A DNA stretch of 64,000 nt from Sipunculus nudus (lineage: Eukaryota > Annelida > Sipuncula > Golfingiida > Sipunculidae). A program made the translations under genes and the position numbers. The notes beneath the pieces were generated by a model. The model was not told where the DNA came from. It did not search any database and saw only the letters and a list, made by a program, of their open reading frames with translations. The DNA is taken from NCBI GenBank assembly GCA_026874595.1, contig CM049315.1, forward strand, positions 68,147,916 through 68,211,915, in the 5' to 3' direction. Of the stretch, positions 12,660-24,049 are shown piece by piece (position 1 is the stretch's first letter; each line of letters begins with the position of its first letter).

Positions 12660-14639
12660 ACGTGAACTAAAGTTTAGGAGCAGGTCATACGCTGACCTTT
12701 TCTGGCCCCGATATAGGCCCATTAGGACTAGCATATAAACTGGTCATATTCACAACACCAGATAATTACTTTCTATCGAGAATTTGCCACTATATTATGC
12801 AACAAACTTAAGCTCTAAACCTCTGTCTTTTTTTCTGACGTAAAAAATAAGGTTCGTATTTGTCGATTTTAGAAAGCATGGTGATTAATAAAATGGACCG
12901 TAGATGGCGCCACCTCTCAATCATATTCTCGCCAGTAGCACACCACTTTCTTTCTCGATCCACATTAATAATAATTAAGGACCGACAACAACCTTTTTAT
13001 CCATTACAACAACTTTATTTTATCTAGTTCCACCATCAAATATCCTGCCTACCAGCATAAATGAACTTACCCACAAATATTTGTTTCTTCACCACCATCA
13101 AATCACCCTTTAATATCTTCAAAGTGGGGGGGGGGGGGGGGGGGGGATATCTCGCAGGCGTGAGAGGGTTATAAAAATTGGGACAATAACTTATTTTGAG
13201 CGACACGTTTCAAATATATTACGATTTAGTCTAAGGCTTTAAAATTAAAAGTACAAGCCCGCTTATTGTCATTTCGCCGTTATATGCTTAAACAATGATA
13301 ATAATATGATATGGGATATGATATAATGCGGGCTTTAACATCGATGTCCTTTTGACTCAAGAAAGAAGCACTTTGTCTTATATGATATTCAATAAATCGT
13401 CAATAAAAAGGACACAGAAATTTCCGGTTATGAATATTTTTATGGCACACAGCATATACATCGGCTTTGGAACGTTTTTGAAACCGGGGGTGGGGGGCGC
13501 ATTCTGCAAGTGTATCGAATTGAGTGTGCACAAGTGCATGAAGTGGGAGGGGGGGGGGGGGGAATCTGAGCGGGTCTCCCTGTCACATGGTACGCACAAT
13601 TTTGAACAAAATAAAATAAAATAAAACTGAAAATGTGCATTTTCAGTGCATTATTTTGACTATTTCTACACGTTTAATCAAATGCTGCATCACGCAAAAA
13701 AACAAATTATCAAATATCGAATTAATAAACAGAATCATACTGATGCTCGGAGATGATTGTATAATTATTAGTATAATAAATTTTTGCATGTACTCTCCTA
13801 GCCATCATAGAATTATGTCTGCCAAATTGATAATATTTATACCCTTATATAGTCTTCTTCAAATCTTAATAAAACTATAGATCCGTTAGTAGGTTTCATT
13901 TTTACACAAAACCATATAGGCGTGTATGGCATGAAGCACGGAAAAAAATATACTGAGAGGCAAAGGATATACACTTTTTAACTTGCATCAGTTTTAGGTG
14001 TATTAATCAAATTAATATTAACATGAACAATTTACAGGTAACTGACCTGATTTCAATGATGTATAAAGTTCTAAACATTGAGCAATACACAAAATTGTTA
14101 TATTCTAACCCATCCGTTTAAATATAAAGCATACAAGTATAATTTCTACCATTCTCATCAAAACTATTTGCATCATATTTAATTACCTTACCCGAAAAAT
14201 TATACAATATTGACCTATATTACTGAACACGCACAATTAAGAAATAAAGTCTTAGCTGCTTTCATGCGAGATATGTAACTGAAAAGAATTACAATGGATT
14301 TTCCATGTAAAGTGATGGAATTTGCATCACTCCTCCAAGGAAGTTACACTGACATCCCCCCCCCCCTTCTGTTTGGGACGCACGCCCTCCCCCCCTAATT
14401 TTCAAAGCCTATGATATCAAATTATTTTAGTGCGCATTTAATAATTTATTTCCAGTAATTTATGTGCATATGTCCCATGCAATGACTGACCAGAAGCTGA
14501 CTTGCCTACACAAAGTGACGTAGCGTCTGCATGGGTCTTACGCAAATAAAAATGTCGGTAATATTTGCAAGAAAGTTTAATTTGACACCAGTAGTAGGAG
14601 TACAACTCTGCGTCATTAAATTTACGCGTCGACGCAAGG
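12660..14639. other. Intergenic DNA with homopolymer runs
   Basis: No gene is supported. Runs of 21 G (13126-13146) and 14 G (13549-13562) and two C runs near 14356 and 14389 are present and could form G-quadruplexes. A CTCF-like core lies at 12901-12914. Small open frames on both strands here have no similarity that I recognise. Confidence 0.55.
12901..12914 (+). promoter_or_regulatory. CTCF-like motif upstream of the minus-strand gene
   Basis: TAGATGGCGCCACC and its left flank match the CTCF consensus at about 12 of 14 positions. It sits 400 bp upstream of exon 1, so the gene is bracketed by two such cores (the other at 9062). Short-motif evidence only. Confidence 0.3.
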
Positions 14640-15060
14640 TGAAAAAAGGGTGGTATTTCGTGTGTGCGTCGACGCAGGGAAGTCCGCGACGCCCTGGCGG
14701 CTATTTTCAAGCGGGGCCGTGTCCCGGAACGCCTGCAGACAGACGACGGGCGCGAATTTAAAAACCAGGCCGTCCAGAACCTGTTGGAAAAGGAGGGCGT
14801 GCGGTGGTTCAGTAGCCGGAGGAGTTCAGCCTCGACGAAGCGTTCCAGATCCAATTGAAATCGGTGAAAGGGGAACGGCCAGAAGGTGTTGGGAACGCCG
14901 AAGAGGGAGGAGAGGTGATTGGACAGAGAGTCAGGGTGAAAAACCAAGTGCCTTGGGTCTTCGCACATCCACATTAGCGGCATGTGGCAGTTTCGGCAAT
15001 CTGCCCCGTTCGTGACGACGTTTGTGAATTCACTCAGCAGTTCTATGTCTGCCATGGTGG
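14640..15060 (+). mobile_element. Integrase-like fossil, possibly Polinton or Ginger type
   Basis: The plus strand reads a short stretch with RLQTDDGREFKN followed by AVQNLLEKEG, the pattern around the second catalytic Asp of an rve-family (DDE) integrase, of the sort carried by Polinton/Maverick and Ginger elements. The region is GC-richer than its neighbours. The element is broken and only a small part is recognisable. No terminal repeats were found. A 205-codon open frame on the opposite strand (14438-15055) is regarded as a shadow. Confidence 0.45.
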
Positions 15061-15581
15061 TTGAGACGAGAGTCAGATGCCTGGAATATCTAGGCGGCGC
15101 AGTAAAACGTTATTTGACTAGAAAATTCATGCGCCTTTCCCGGCTCATTAAAGAAATATGTAATGATTGGTTATTTTGTGTTTTAATGACTAGAACTTCT
15201 ACGACCGTCTTTATAATAGGACTGTTACGGTAACGGTCCTCGACAAGCCATTGTAAACTGCTTGTCAAATGGAGCTACATGGAGATCAGGGTTTTGGATC
15301 AGGCATCTTCTTCAGTGCCCTCAAATCCCTCAGCTTTTCACAAATTGCTAAGTACATTTAATAAACATTTGGCCGAAAAGACTTTCTGTACAAACAACTG
15401 AGTATAACAATATTAATAAAAGATTATAGAATTCTAGGGATCTTTTATACAGAAAATTATTCAAAATTTAAATGTTTGAATACTTGGGTGTGACAGGTAA
15501 ACAGTATATGGGATTTTTATGTATGGAGAAAATAAGGAGTTAAAGTGTGGTTACAGGTAACTGTTTTATTGTGCGCAGGAG

Positions 15582-16091
15582 TGTTACATGTGTCTGTTGA
15601 CATTCTGATTCGTGTAGCGCAGGCATAGTTCGTTGCTATGGGAACTTCGCTTGTTGGGCGGTGGCTCGCATGTGGGGTCTGAAGCGTAGAGACACAGCGT
15701 TCTTTGTTCTAGATGTTTCGGGGCTGTTCATGTGCGTGTGTATTGTTCTTGGGAATTTTCCATTTCTAGAATTTTCGGGTGAGAAGCTATAAATTTTATA
15801 CAGATTTAATACGGACTGTCTCCAGTTTGCCTTTGGATTATTACTATTTTCATGGATTATTGGTGTTATAGGATTCTTGTTGAGCTGTGACAGTAGTGGT
15901 ATCCGGAAATCAAAGCCTAGGATCCGGACAGTCTGGTACTGTACACTTTATTGTTATACTGTGTAATTTTATTGATTTAGTGTATTGTAATGTTAGGATT
16001 GTTCTAAGAATAAATTATAATTATTTGTTAACAATAAACCACTGACTTCTTTATTCATTTCCCTAGACATTTCACGCTGCCTAGTGTTACA
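15582..16091 (+). mobile_element. Diverged LTR remnant or solo LTR, related to element B
   Basis: It starts TGTTACATG and ends at a TGTTACA. The last 140 bases, with TTTAGTGTATTGTA, GAATAAATTAT and CATTTC.CGCTGCCTAGTG, match the corresponding part of the element B LTR (38575-38712) well; the left half is diverged. It is old, has no internal coding part next to it, and is best described as a solo or truncated LTR. Confidence 0.6.
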
Positions 16092-16339
16092 GATTCTAAG
16101 GGTAAAAATCATATATTAACTACAACCTGGATGACGACTGTATATTTGTATTGCATTATCAATCCCTTTTTCTTCTCATGCATCATTCCAAACTACTTGC
16201 ATACATTCCACATGGTATTATGTTTTCGATATGTCTTATGATTCAGGTAGTGGAAAATTATTCATACCGATGATTTTTCTATCTATGCATGTGCTTAAGC
16301 TTACAGCTTGTTTGTCATATTATGTTTTAAGTACATGCA

Positions 16340-17041
16340 GCCACATATGTCAGATGGCTTATCAATATATTCATTAAACGTAAGAGGTCTAAGAAATACA
16401 CTGAAAAGGGCAAACATCTTCCAGAGGTTACGCTTTAAGCCTTAGTATTTATACAGGAAACCGAGAGTTCTGTTGAATCTGAACATGTTTTGAGGGAGAG
16501 AGGGGCTCTCAGAAAATATTTTCACATGGAAGTACCATTAGCAGAGGGGCTGCCATTCTTCTTCCTCCCAAATCCAATATAACTATAAATGATATGAATA
16601 TAGATTCAAATGGCAGGTTTATTGTGCTGGATTGTGTAAAAGACAGTTTAAACTTTTTTTTTCTGGTCAATATATATATGCCAACAAAAGACCATTACAG
16701 CGCACAGTGTGCGGTGTTTACCAATTAACTTGCATTATTACATTGTCATATTGATAAAAATATGAGTTGATGGGGATTTCAATATTACTTTAGACCCGGG
16801 GTTTGATAAATCAGGAGGATCTGAAAAACCCGCTTCAACTTACAGAGGTCTCGAAAACACTTTTCTTTAGGATTATGATATTATAGACATGCGGCGCCAT
16901 GTATACCCCAAACAGAATGCTGACACAAGAATACAAAAATCTCCCTTAATATTCAGTAGACTTGACTTCTGGTTCACACCTGCCTTTCTTTTACCATACT
17001 GAAGCTCTGTCGGCATAACACGAGCTATTTGTACAGATCAC
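16340..17041 (+). mobile_element. LINE fragment, AP-endonuclease part (left half of split LINE)
   Basis: Frames here read pieces typical of a LINE apurinic endonuclease: NVRGLRN at the start, FIQET, YMPTKDH, then GDFN-like and SRLDFW-like blocks near 16770 and 16960. Several frameshifts and stops are present, so it is dead. It ends at 17041 reading ...CTDH, exactly where LTR element A begins, and continues at 24055 with SLISLEF. The clade is probably L1/Tx1-like, judged from the RT part. The 5' end is lost or unrecognisable before about 16340. Confidence 0.75.
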
Positions 17042-18193
17042 TGTCACAGGTTGACTGCTGAAAACAATATTTATTAATGTATTTTACATGTTTTCTTATC
17101 CTGCCCTGTACTTTCCCCGGGCCAGTAGAGTCCTGTAACCTTAAATCCCGGATCAGTTTTCAAGTTTTGACTAAGTGCAGTGGACCATGTCAGGTCCAGA
17201 TTTTCAATGTCCTGTGTATTCATTGGGTTTTAATTTTTCTGCAAGGCAAGAATCCCCTTTCTCCTTGTCACGTTTTTTCTTATGCCCCAGTGATCACTCA
17301 ACTCAATGTGAGGCTGTAATGTTTTTTTGTGTCTTGGTGCATTGGGAATTTTGTGTGAAGGCCAGAGTTGGTCTGTGAACTTGGAACTGGGAAGTTCACC
17401 TGAGAGATGAACACAAACATGCTCCTAGCAGGAACATGGTAGTAAAGTCCGAGGACAATTTTGCCAAATGAACAATGGTAACCAACTCTTTACCAAAACT
17501 ATACAGTATCATGCAACTGAAGTTACATGTATAATATTTGGCACTGCATACGTTTACCAAAACAGCAATAACGTTGGGAAACTAGGCACCGGAAGTTACC
17601 CTGTGGGGGATGGTTTCTATCACAAACCAACGCCACCACTACCAACCTGTGATAACAGACGTTCCTAAAACTCTGATGCAATATTGGTGAGCCTGTTACA
17701 ATCGTCCTTATTGCGTTGTAAAGACACTGTATTGCAACCTCAGTAAAGAACGTAACTGGTTATTATATTTCATTACTATTATTATTACTACATTAACTTT
17801 AGATGTGCCCTGTTGAATTTAATTGGTCTTAAATTCAGCGTTCCTGTCTAAATACTCCTTTCTTATGACACATTTCTCTTGGGAAGATTTTTTTTTTTAA
17901 TTTTTGAGAACGGTAAAGATTTAATAAGGGTTTCATATGTCTTCAGGTATTGCACTTTGTAAGTCAACATGGTACCGGTATCAGTTCTGGCCCGGCTTCT
18001 TATTGGCTACAGCTACCAACCAAGCCATATGAACGAAATTACCTTCTCTGTACATAGTCAATACAAAAGTTTATTACATATATGCAGTCTCACTTGTTTG
18101 TTCACGTGTGTGTGAGAGCGCTCGGCTTTTCTTGGGCATCCTATCTTAATGATTCAAAAGAACCTGGCCACGGGCCAATGTGACCCCGTGACA
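17042..18193 (+). repeat. 5' LTR of element A
   Basis: 1152 bp, TGTCAC...GTGACA, paired with 22945-24049. The shared landmarks include CCTGCCCTGTACTTTCCCCG and the CAAAAGAACC block near the right end. Confidence 0.85.
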
Positions 18194-18699
18194 CTGGTGA
18201 GCGTACCAGGTACCTACGAACTGTCGGGTATTTTTCCGCACTCTTCGAACAAACATATGGCTTGAAAATTGGCATTCCTGTGAACGTTAGATATTTCCAC
18301 CAGGTGAGAGAGAAATCCTCAGGCGTATGTAGTGTTTCAGAGTCATTTGCATGTTTGCTGGTTGTTTTTGTGCAATGCATGACTACCAAGATACACTCAA
18401 GTCTACGGACAAAGATACTGCGATGATTTCGGTCTATGGACCTGTTGACTCCTGGGGTTCGCTACGGCCTGTAGTGTTTTAACAGTTACGGCTGGTGTAA
18501 TATTCGAATACGCTAAGGCGGTTGGCCTCACTTTGTTAATTGTGTTGAGCAAGGGTTTCCCTATGGGGAAGGAGCATTAAAGCTCAGTTTTGTACCACAA
18601 ACTTTGTGGTGTATCTACGTGTAGATAGATGCTGAAACGGCGATAAACAGCCGTTTGTGTTTTGTTTTCTGGGTGTAACCGGATATTTGCACCAGACCG

Positions 18700-19720
18700 C
18701 GAATTGTGTTCGTGTTACATAAATTAGAAATTGAACACTTAAAAGAGCTTGTTGAGTTGCAACAGTTTGTACAAACTGAACGTGTGCGCCTCGTGAAAAA
18801 AAAAATGAGATGACGCTGAACGCGAGGAACGGATAATTAAACGTTAAGAAGCGCGTCAAGACGCGATACGTCAGGAAAATGAAGCTGAGAAAATAAACCA
18901 AATGAGAAAATGTTGCATTTAAAGAAACAAATGGCCGGCGAATCACGCAAAAGATCAGAAAGATCATGAAATGGCAGAAATGGGACCCATCTGAATGGGC
19001 CATGAGACTTAGTGCCTTGCTAAAGGGCAATTCGTTAGAAGTTTACACGCAGATGCCCCTTTCTGATGCGATGGACCATGATAACCTGAAAATAGCATTA
19101 TTGCGTCGTTTTCGTTTGACAGAAGAGGGCTATAGGACAAAATTCCGAACAAGTAGACTGGAAAAGAATAAGGCACCGGGTCAATTCACATCGCGTTTAT
19201 ACGGATTATTTGACAACTAGGTGAAAATGGTAGGCATCCACCTGACATATGATCAACTGAGATATTTAATTTTTAGGAAACAGTTTATGAACTGTTTTTG
19301 CGAGGAATTATCAGTATTTCTCAGAGAAAAATAATGTACTAGTTTAGACACTGTTACAGAATTGGCTGAGCGTTATAATGAGGCTCATAGGTATAACACT
19401 CACAGATTATGGGCAAGGAAAGATGGACATGGGCAGAAACAAATGCCACTTGAAAGGCTACGGCCAAAGGCAGAAGACTTCCGCTTTCACCCTGCATCAG
19501 GTAAGTTTCCAATTTCCATTAAAGATGTCTCTAGGCTCACTTGCCACTTTTGTAAACGTTCCGGGCATTTCGCTCGTTATTGTCCAGAAAGAAAAGGTTT
19601 CTCTGTCCATAAACAGAGGTCTCTTGCGGAGGCATTAGATGTGGTCAATTCACAAGGTTACAAACCTGAACATGCAGCAATAGCTGTTAGAGTAGCCAAA
19701 GCAGTCTTGAAGGCATGGAA
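18700..19720 (+). mobile_element. Element A gag region (fossil)
   Basis: A retroviral-type gag with a charged, coiled-coil-prone start is followed by a helical capsid-like stretch. A zinc knuckle of form C-x2-C-x4-H-x4-C (CHFCKRSGHFARYC) lies at about 19542-19583. It would have packaged element RNA. Broken. Confidence 0.7.
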
Positions 19721-19899
19721 GGCATGTCATACCAGGTAAGAGTAATGACTCTTACTCTGATAACACGGGCGCAGCTTGTTTAGCTAGCAAATTAGAAGAC
19801 TGCTGCACAAATAAGGGTCGTGTAACTCTCCAGTGTGGACATAAACTTAATGTTCTTAGCTTATCATGTCAAGAAGGTATAGGCAAGATTCCTCAAGGT

Positions 19900-20130
19900 C
19901 ACGCATGTAAGATGCCAACCAGCGATGGCTACTTAGACAGCAAACAGGTAACTGTTTTTAGTGATTCTGGGTGCAGTACTGCTGTTTTAAGACTAGAATT
20001 GGTTCAACCAGAGCAATTCACTGGTGATAAAGCAATATGTGTCTTGATTGATGGCACTGTTCGTGAATGTATCTTCACCATATTACTGTTGAGAATTAAA
20101 AGACACTCAGTATAGCAAAGCCAGTGTATG
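19900..20130 (+). mobile_element. Element A protease-like segment (fossil)
   Basis: The motif VFSDSGCSTAVL fits the D-S/T-G active-site turn of retropepsins. It lies between gag and integrase, as expected. Confidence 0.5.
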
Positions 20131-20429
20131 ATGTCATCATAGGACACATACATGGGGCTAGAGATGTCAATGGTCCCGACCTGACTTGGAAACCACCCAT
20201 TCTTGGCAAAGGTAAGACTGTACTGCATGATAGTGCGCATGTAGACTGCCACGCTGTAGAGACAAGGGCAGCAAAAGCGTAAAAAGGAAAAACCTGTTGT
20301 GGCCCTTAAGTCCAAGTCCAATCTCAGATGTAACTCCCTCTGAATTCTTGGCTGCACAAAACGAAGATGACAGCTTAGCTCACTTATGAAAGAAAGCCAG
20401 GTCCACAGGAAGGTAGGTATCAGTACTAT

Positions 20430-21560
20430 GTGAAAAACAATTACCTTGTGAGTGTTACCTCTGGCAGGTTAGCAACTGATAAGCCACGGTCACAGGTTAT
20501 TGTGCCAACGAAATATAGGGCCAATATTGTAAAACCGGGTCATGATGGATTAATGTCAGCTCATCTTTGGATTGCACGTACATTTGAGAAAGTCTATTTT
20601 TTTTCTGGCCAAACATGCACCATTAGGTAAGTACCTATTGCAAATCTTGTGACATATGCCAACGGACTCTCCCGATGGTCAAAGTCGCCAAGGTGCCTCT
20701 AGGCAAAGTACCTATCATAGATGAAACTTTCCATAGGGTTGCGGTTGACATTGTGGGTCCAATAAAACATGTATCGGACAAGGGTAACAGATACCTGCTT
20801 ACCCACATTGACTTTGCCACTAGAAACCAAGAGGCTGTAGCGTTGCCTAACATTGATACTGAAATCATAACCGAGGCACTTGTAGACATTTATTCCAGAG
20901 TAGGAATGTCGTCAGAAGTATTGAGTGATATGGGCGCACAGTTTACGTCGGCCATCATGCGAGAGGTGAGTCGTTTGTTGTCTTTTAGACAACTGTGTTC
21001 TACCCCTTATCATCCTATGTGTAATAGGCTCATTGAGTCTTTCCATTCCACATTAAAACTCATGCTAGGGCGACTCTGTGCTGAACGTACTAGAGATTTG
21101 GACAGATACCTCAATGCTATGCTCTTTGTTTAAAGAGAAGCACCCCCAGAAAGCACTCAGTTCTCTCCCTTTGAGTTACTTTATGGTAGTACTGTTCGTG
21201 GTCCCATATAAGTATTAAGAGAATTGTTGGCGAAAGAAACTACCGATGCATAGGTAAAATCTACTTATCAATATGTCATTGATCTCAAGGAAAAGCTCAA
21301 GGATACATGTGAGTTAGCACATCAAAACCTGGACAAAGCAGCCGGTAGGTACAAAAGGTGCCATGACCAGGGTAAGAAACCTAGATCCCTTGAACCTGAA
21401 GTTTTAATACTTCTCCCCACTGATCATAATAAAATATTCCTTCAATGAAAAGGTCCATATCCTGTCATGTCACGTTTCAATGATAATGACTACCAAGTCA
21501 AGGGCAATGGTAAACTGAAATATTACCATATAAATATGTTAAAAAGATACATTCGTTGAC
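20430..21560 (+). mobile_element. Element A integrase region (fossil)
   Basis: A zinc-binding HHCC-type start is followed by a DDE core with VDIVGPIKHVSDKGNRYLL and, further on, LSDMGAQFTS and the NRLIESFHSTLK helix. The C-terminal part contains a YDQ-like and PVMSRF-like tail. It sits upstream of RT. Confidence 0.85.
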
Positions 21561-21849
21561 CGGAACCATCTCAGGTAAGCTGCATGTTTGTGGTGCCTAT
21601 GTTTGATAATGTAGTTGAGCAACTTTGTGCTACTGATGAGTCACATGATGAACTTGAAGGTAAATTAGATGAGGCCGAGTTTGACACTGATCTGACAGAC
21701 GTTGTTCCTATGCCTACTGTGGTTAGGAAAGAAATAAAAGCAGATGTTCATGCAAGTTCTGAATTGACCACTCCTCAGAAAACCGATGTGTGCCCAATTC
21801 TCGATAGGTTTCAGGATACTTTCACAGACGTATAGAAACAGACAAATGT

Positions 21850-22640
21850 AATAGAATGTGACATAAATTTGACCACATCTGATCCAATTCGATCTAGACC
21901 ATATTCGGTTCCGCAAGCTGTTCGGGAAACAATGAGAAAATAGATCAGAGATATGCTGTCTCTTGGCATTATTGATTGATCTGAATACGAATATGCCTCA
22001 CCGGTCGTCATGGTCAGGAAAAAGGATAACAATGTGAGGTTTTGCGTGAATTTCAGAAAATTAAATCGTGTTGTAGTATTTGATCAAGAACCATTTTTTT
22101 CTCCCATGAAAATCTATCTCGCAAAAGGGTACTGGCAGGTTCCAATGGCTGCCAGGGCTCGGAAATTAATCTCTTTCGTGACCCTAGATGGTCAATGGCA
22201 ATTTCGTTTCCTCCCATTCGGAATTGTGGTAGCTCCCGCGCTATTCACACGTATGATGCTCGTTGACGGCGTGAATAACGTTGTATCATACATTGATGAC
22301 ATTTTAGTGCAGGACGGTGATGGTGTTCTACATCCAGTGGCTTATGCGAGCTGCAAACTGTCAAAGTCCGAGCAGAACTATTCCGCTAATCACTATAGAG
22401 AAGGTATGCCTTGCCATAGTATGGGCAGTCCGGAAATTTGACCTATACATATTTGGACGGGCCTTCATCATACAAACAGACGACAGGCCCTTAATCTTTA
22501 TCAACAAATCTAAATGACTGAACAAACGTGTAATACGTTTGGCCATAGTGCTTCAAGAATATAGGTTCAAGGTTGAATCAATGTCTGGCAGAGTTAATCA
22601 CGGGCCCGATTTTCTCAGCCGTGTTCCTGGTACCTAAGGC
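21850..22640 (+). mobile_element. Element A reverse transcriptase - RNase H region (fossil)
   Basis: RT blocks are seen: RKKDNNVRFCVNFRKLN, GYWQVP, FRFLPFG and the catalytic YIDDILV near 22290. An RNase H segment with PVAYASCKLS follows, and the end motif VNHGPDFLSR lies near 22600. This RT-RNase H block lies after the integrase. Confidence 0.85.
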
Positions 22641-22944
22641 TACTAGTACCATTAGCTCGCTGCTTAGAGAAAGACCTTCAAAGGTCACTGCATTTCTAGC
22701 CTAAGATATTTTAGACCAAGTTTTGTAGCACCTGTAAGCGGTTGTTATTAACGGATTTTCATTTATAATTTTGAAGAACCTATAAGCTATCGATATCAAG
22801 GGATCTTCATAAATAAGTCTTAAGGACTTAGAGGCTATCTTCAGACTGTCTTCCAAAATTATTCTTCACGGTTATATTTTGAACATTGGTGGTAATATAA
22901 ACACACTGGGAATTGCCAGCATTTTCTTTTCGAGGGAAGGGTAG

Positions 22945-24049
22945 TGTCACAGGTTGACTGCTGAAAACGATATTTATTAATGATTTTTATATGTAATTCA
23001 GTTTTCTTACCCTGCCCTGTACTTTCCCCGGGCCAGTAGAGTCCGTTAACCTTAAATCCTTGATCAGTTTTCATGTTTTGACTAAGTGCAGTGGAGCATG
23101 TCAGGTCCAGCTTTGCAATGCCCTTTGTATTCATTGGATTTTAAATGTGTTATATTTTCTGCAAAGCTAGAATCCCCTTTCTCCTTGTCACAAGTCTTTT
23201 CTTATGCCTAGTAATCACTCAACTCAAAGTGTCTTGGTGCATTGGGAATTTTGTGTGAAGGCCAGAGTTGGTTTGCGTACCTGGAACTGAGAGGTTCACC
23301 TGTGAGCTGAACACAAAAATTGCTCCTAGCATGAACTTGGAAGTAAAGTCCGTGGACATTTTTGCCAAATAAACAATGGTAACCAACTCTTTACCAAAAG
23401 TGTACAGCATCATGAAACTGAAGTTACATGTATAATAGTTGGCACTGCATAAGTTTACCAAAACAGCAAAAACGTTGGGAAACCAAGCACCAGAAGTAAC
23501 CCTGTGAGGGATGGTTTCTATGAAAACCCAAACTCTGATGCAATATTAGTGGGCATGTACAATTGTCCTTATTGCATTGTATAGACACTGTATCCGAGCC
23601 TCAGTAAAGAACGTAACTTGTTAGTATATTTCATTACTATTATTATTACTACATTAACTTTAGATGTGTCCTGTTCAATTTAATTGGTCTTAAATTCAAT
23701 CCTATATGTACGTTCAGCTTTCCTGTCTAAATACTTTCTTCTTGTGAAACATTTCTCTTGGGAAGATTTGTTTTAGAACGGTAAAGATTTAATAAGGGTT
23801 TCATATGTCTTCAGGTATTGCACTTTGTAAGTCAACATGGTACCGGTATTAGCTCCTTGTCCGGCTTCTTATTGGCGACAGCTACCAACCAAGCCATATG
23901 ACCAAAATTACCTTCACTGTATATAGTCAATACAAAAATTTATCACATATAAGCAGTCACAGTTGTTTGTTCACGTGTGTGTGTGTGTGTGAGAGCGCTC
24001 GGGCTTTCTTGGGCATCCTTTCTTAATGTTTCAAAAGAACCCCGGGACA
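22945..24049 (+). repeat. 3' LTR of element A
   Basis: 1105 bp. It is preceded by a purine-rich tract (GAGGGAAGGGTAG). The right end, GGGACA, is followed by ATTAC, the likely target duplication. Confidence 0.85.

Larger units (their letters stand above)
17042..24049 (+). mobile_element. LTR retrotransposon A (Gmr1-like order), inserted in a LINE
   Basis: Two related LTRs (17042-18193 and 22945-24049), beginning TGTCAC and ending GTGACA or GGGACA, bound the element. Flanks ATCAC and ATTAC fit a 5-bp target duplication with one later change. A TGG-starting primer site follows the left LTR and a purine tract ends at 22944. Parts in order: gag with a CCHC knuckle, aspartic-protease-like DSG, integrase, reverse transcriptase, RNase H. 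Integrase lies before RT, unlike standard Gypsy. It is broken, with more than ten interruptions. The LTRs differ at roughly one base in ten by eye, so it is older than element B. Confidence 0.85.

Noticed and set aside
14438-15055. 205-codon minus-strand open frame
   Set aside because: It overlaps the integrase-like fossil on the opposite strand in a GC-rich patch and has no recognisable domain; best seen as a shadow.
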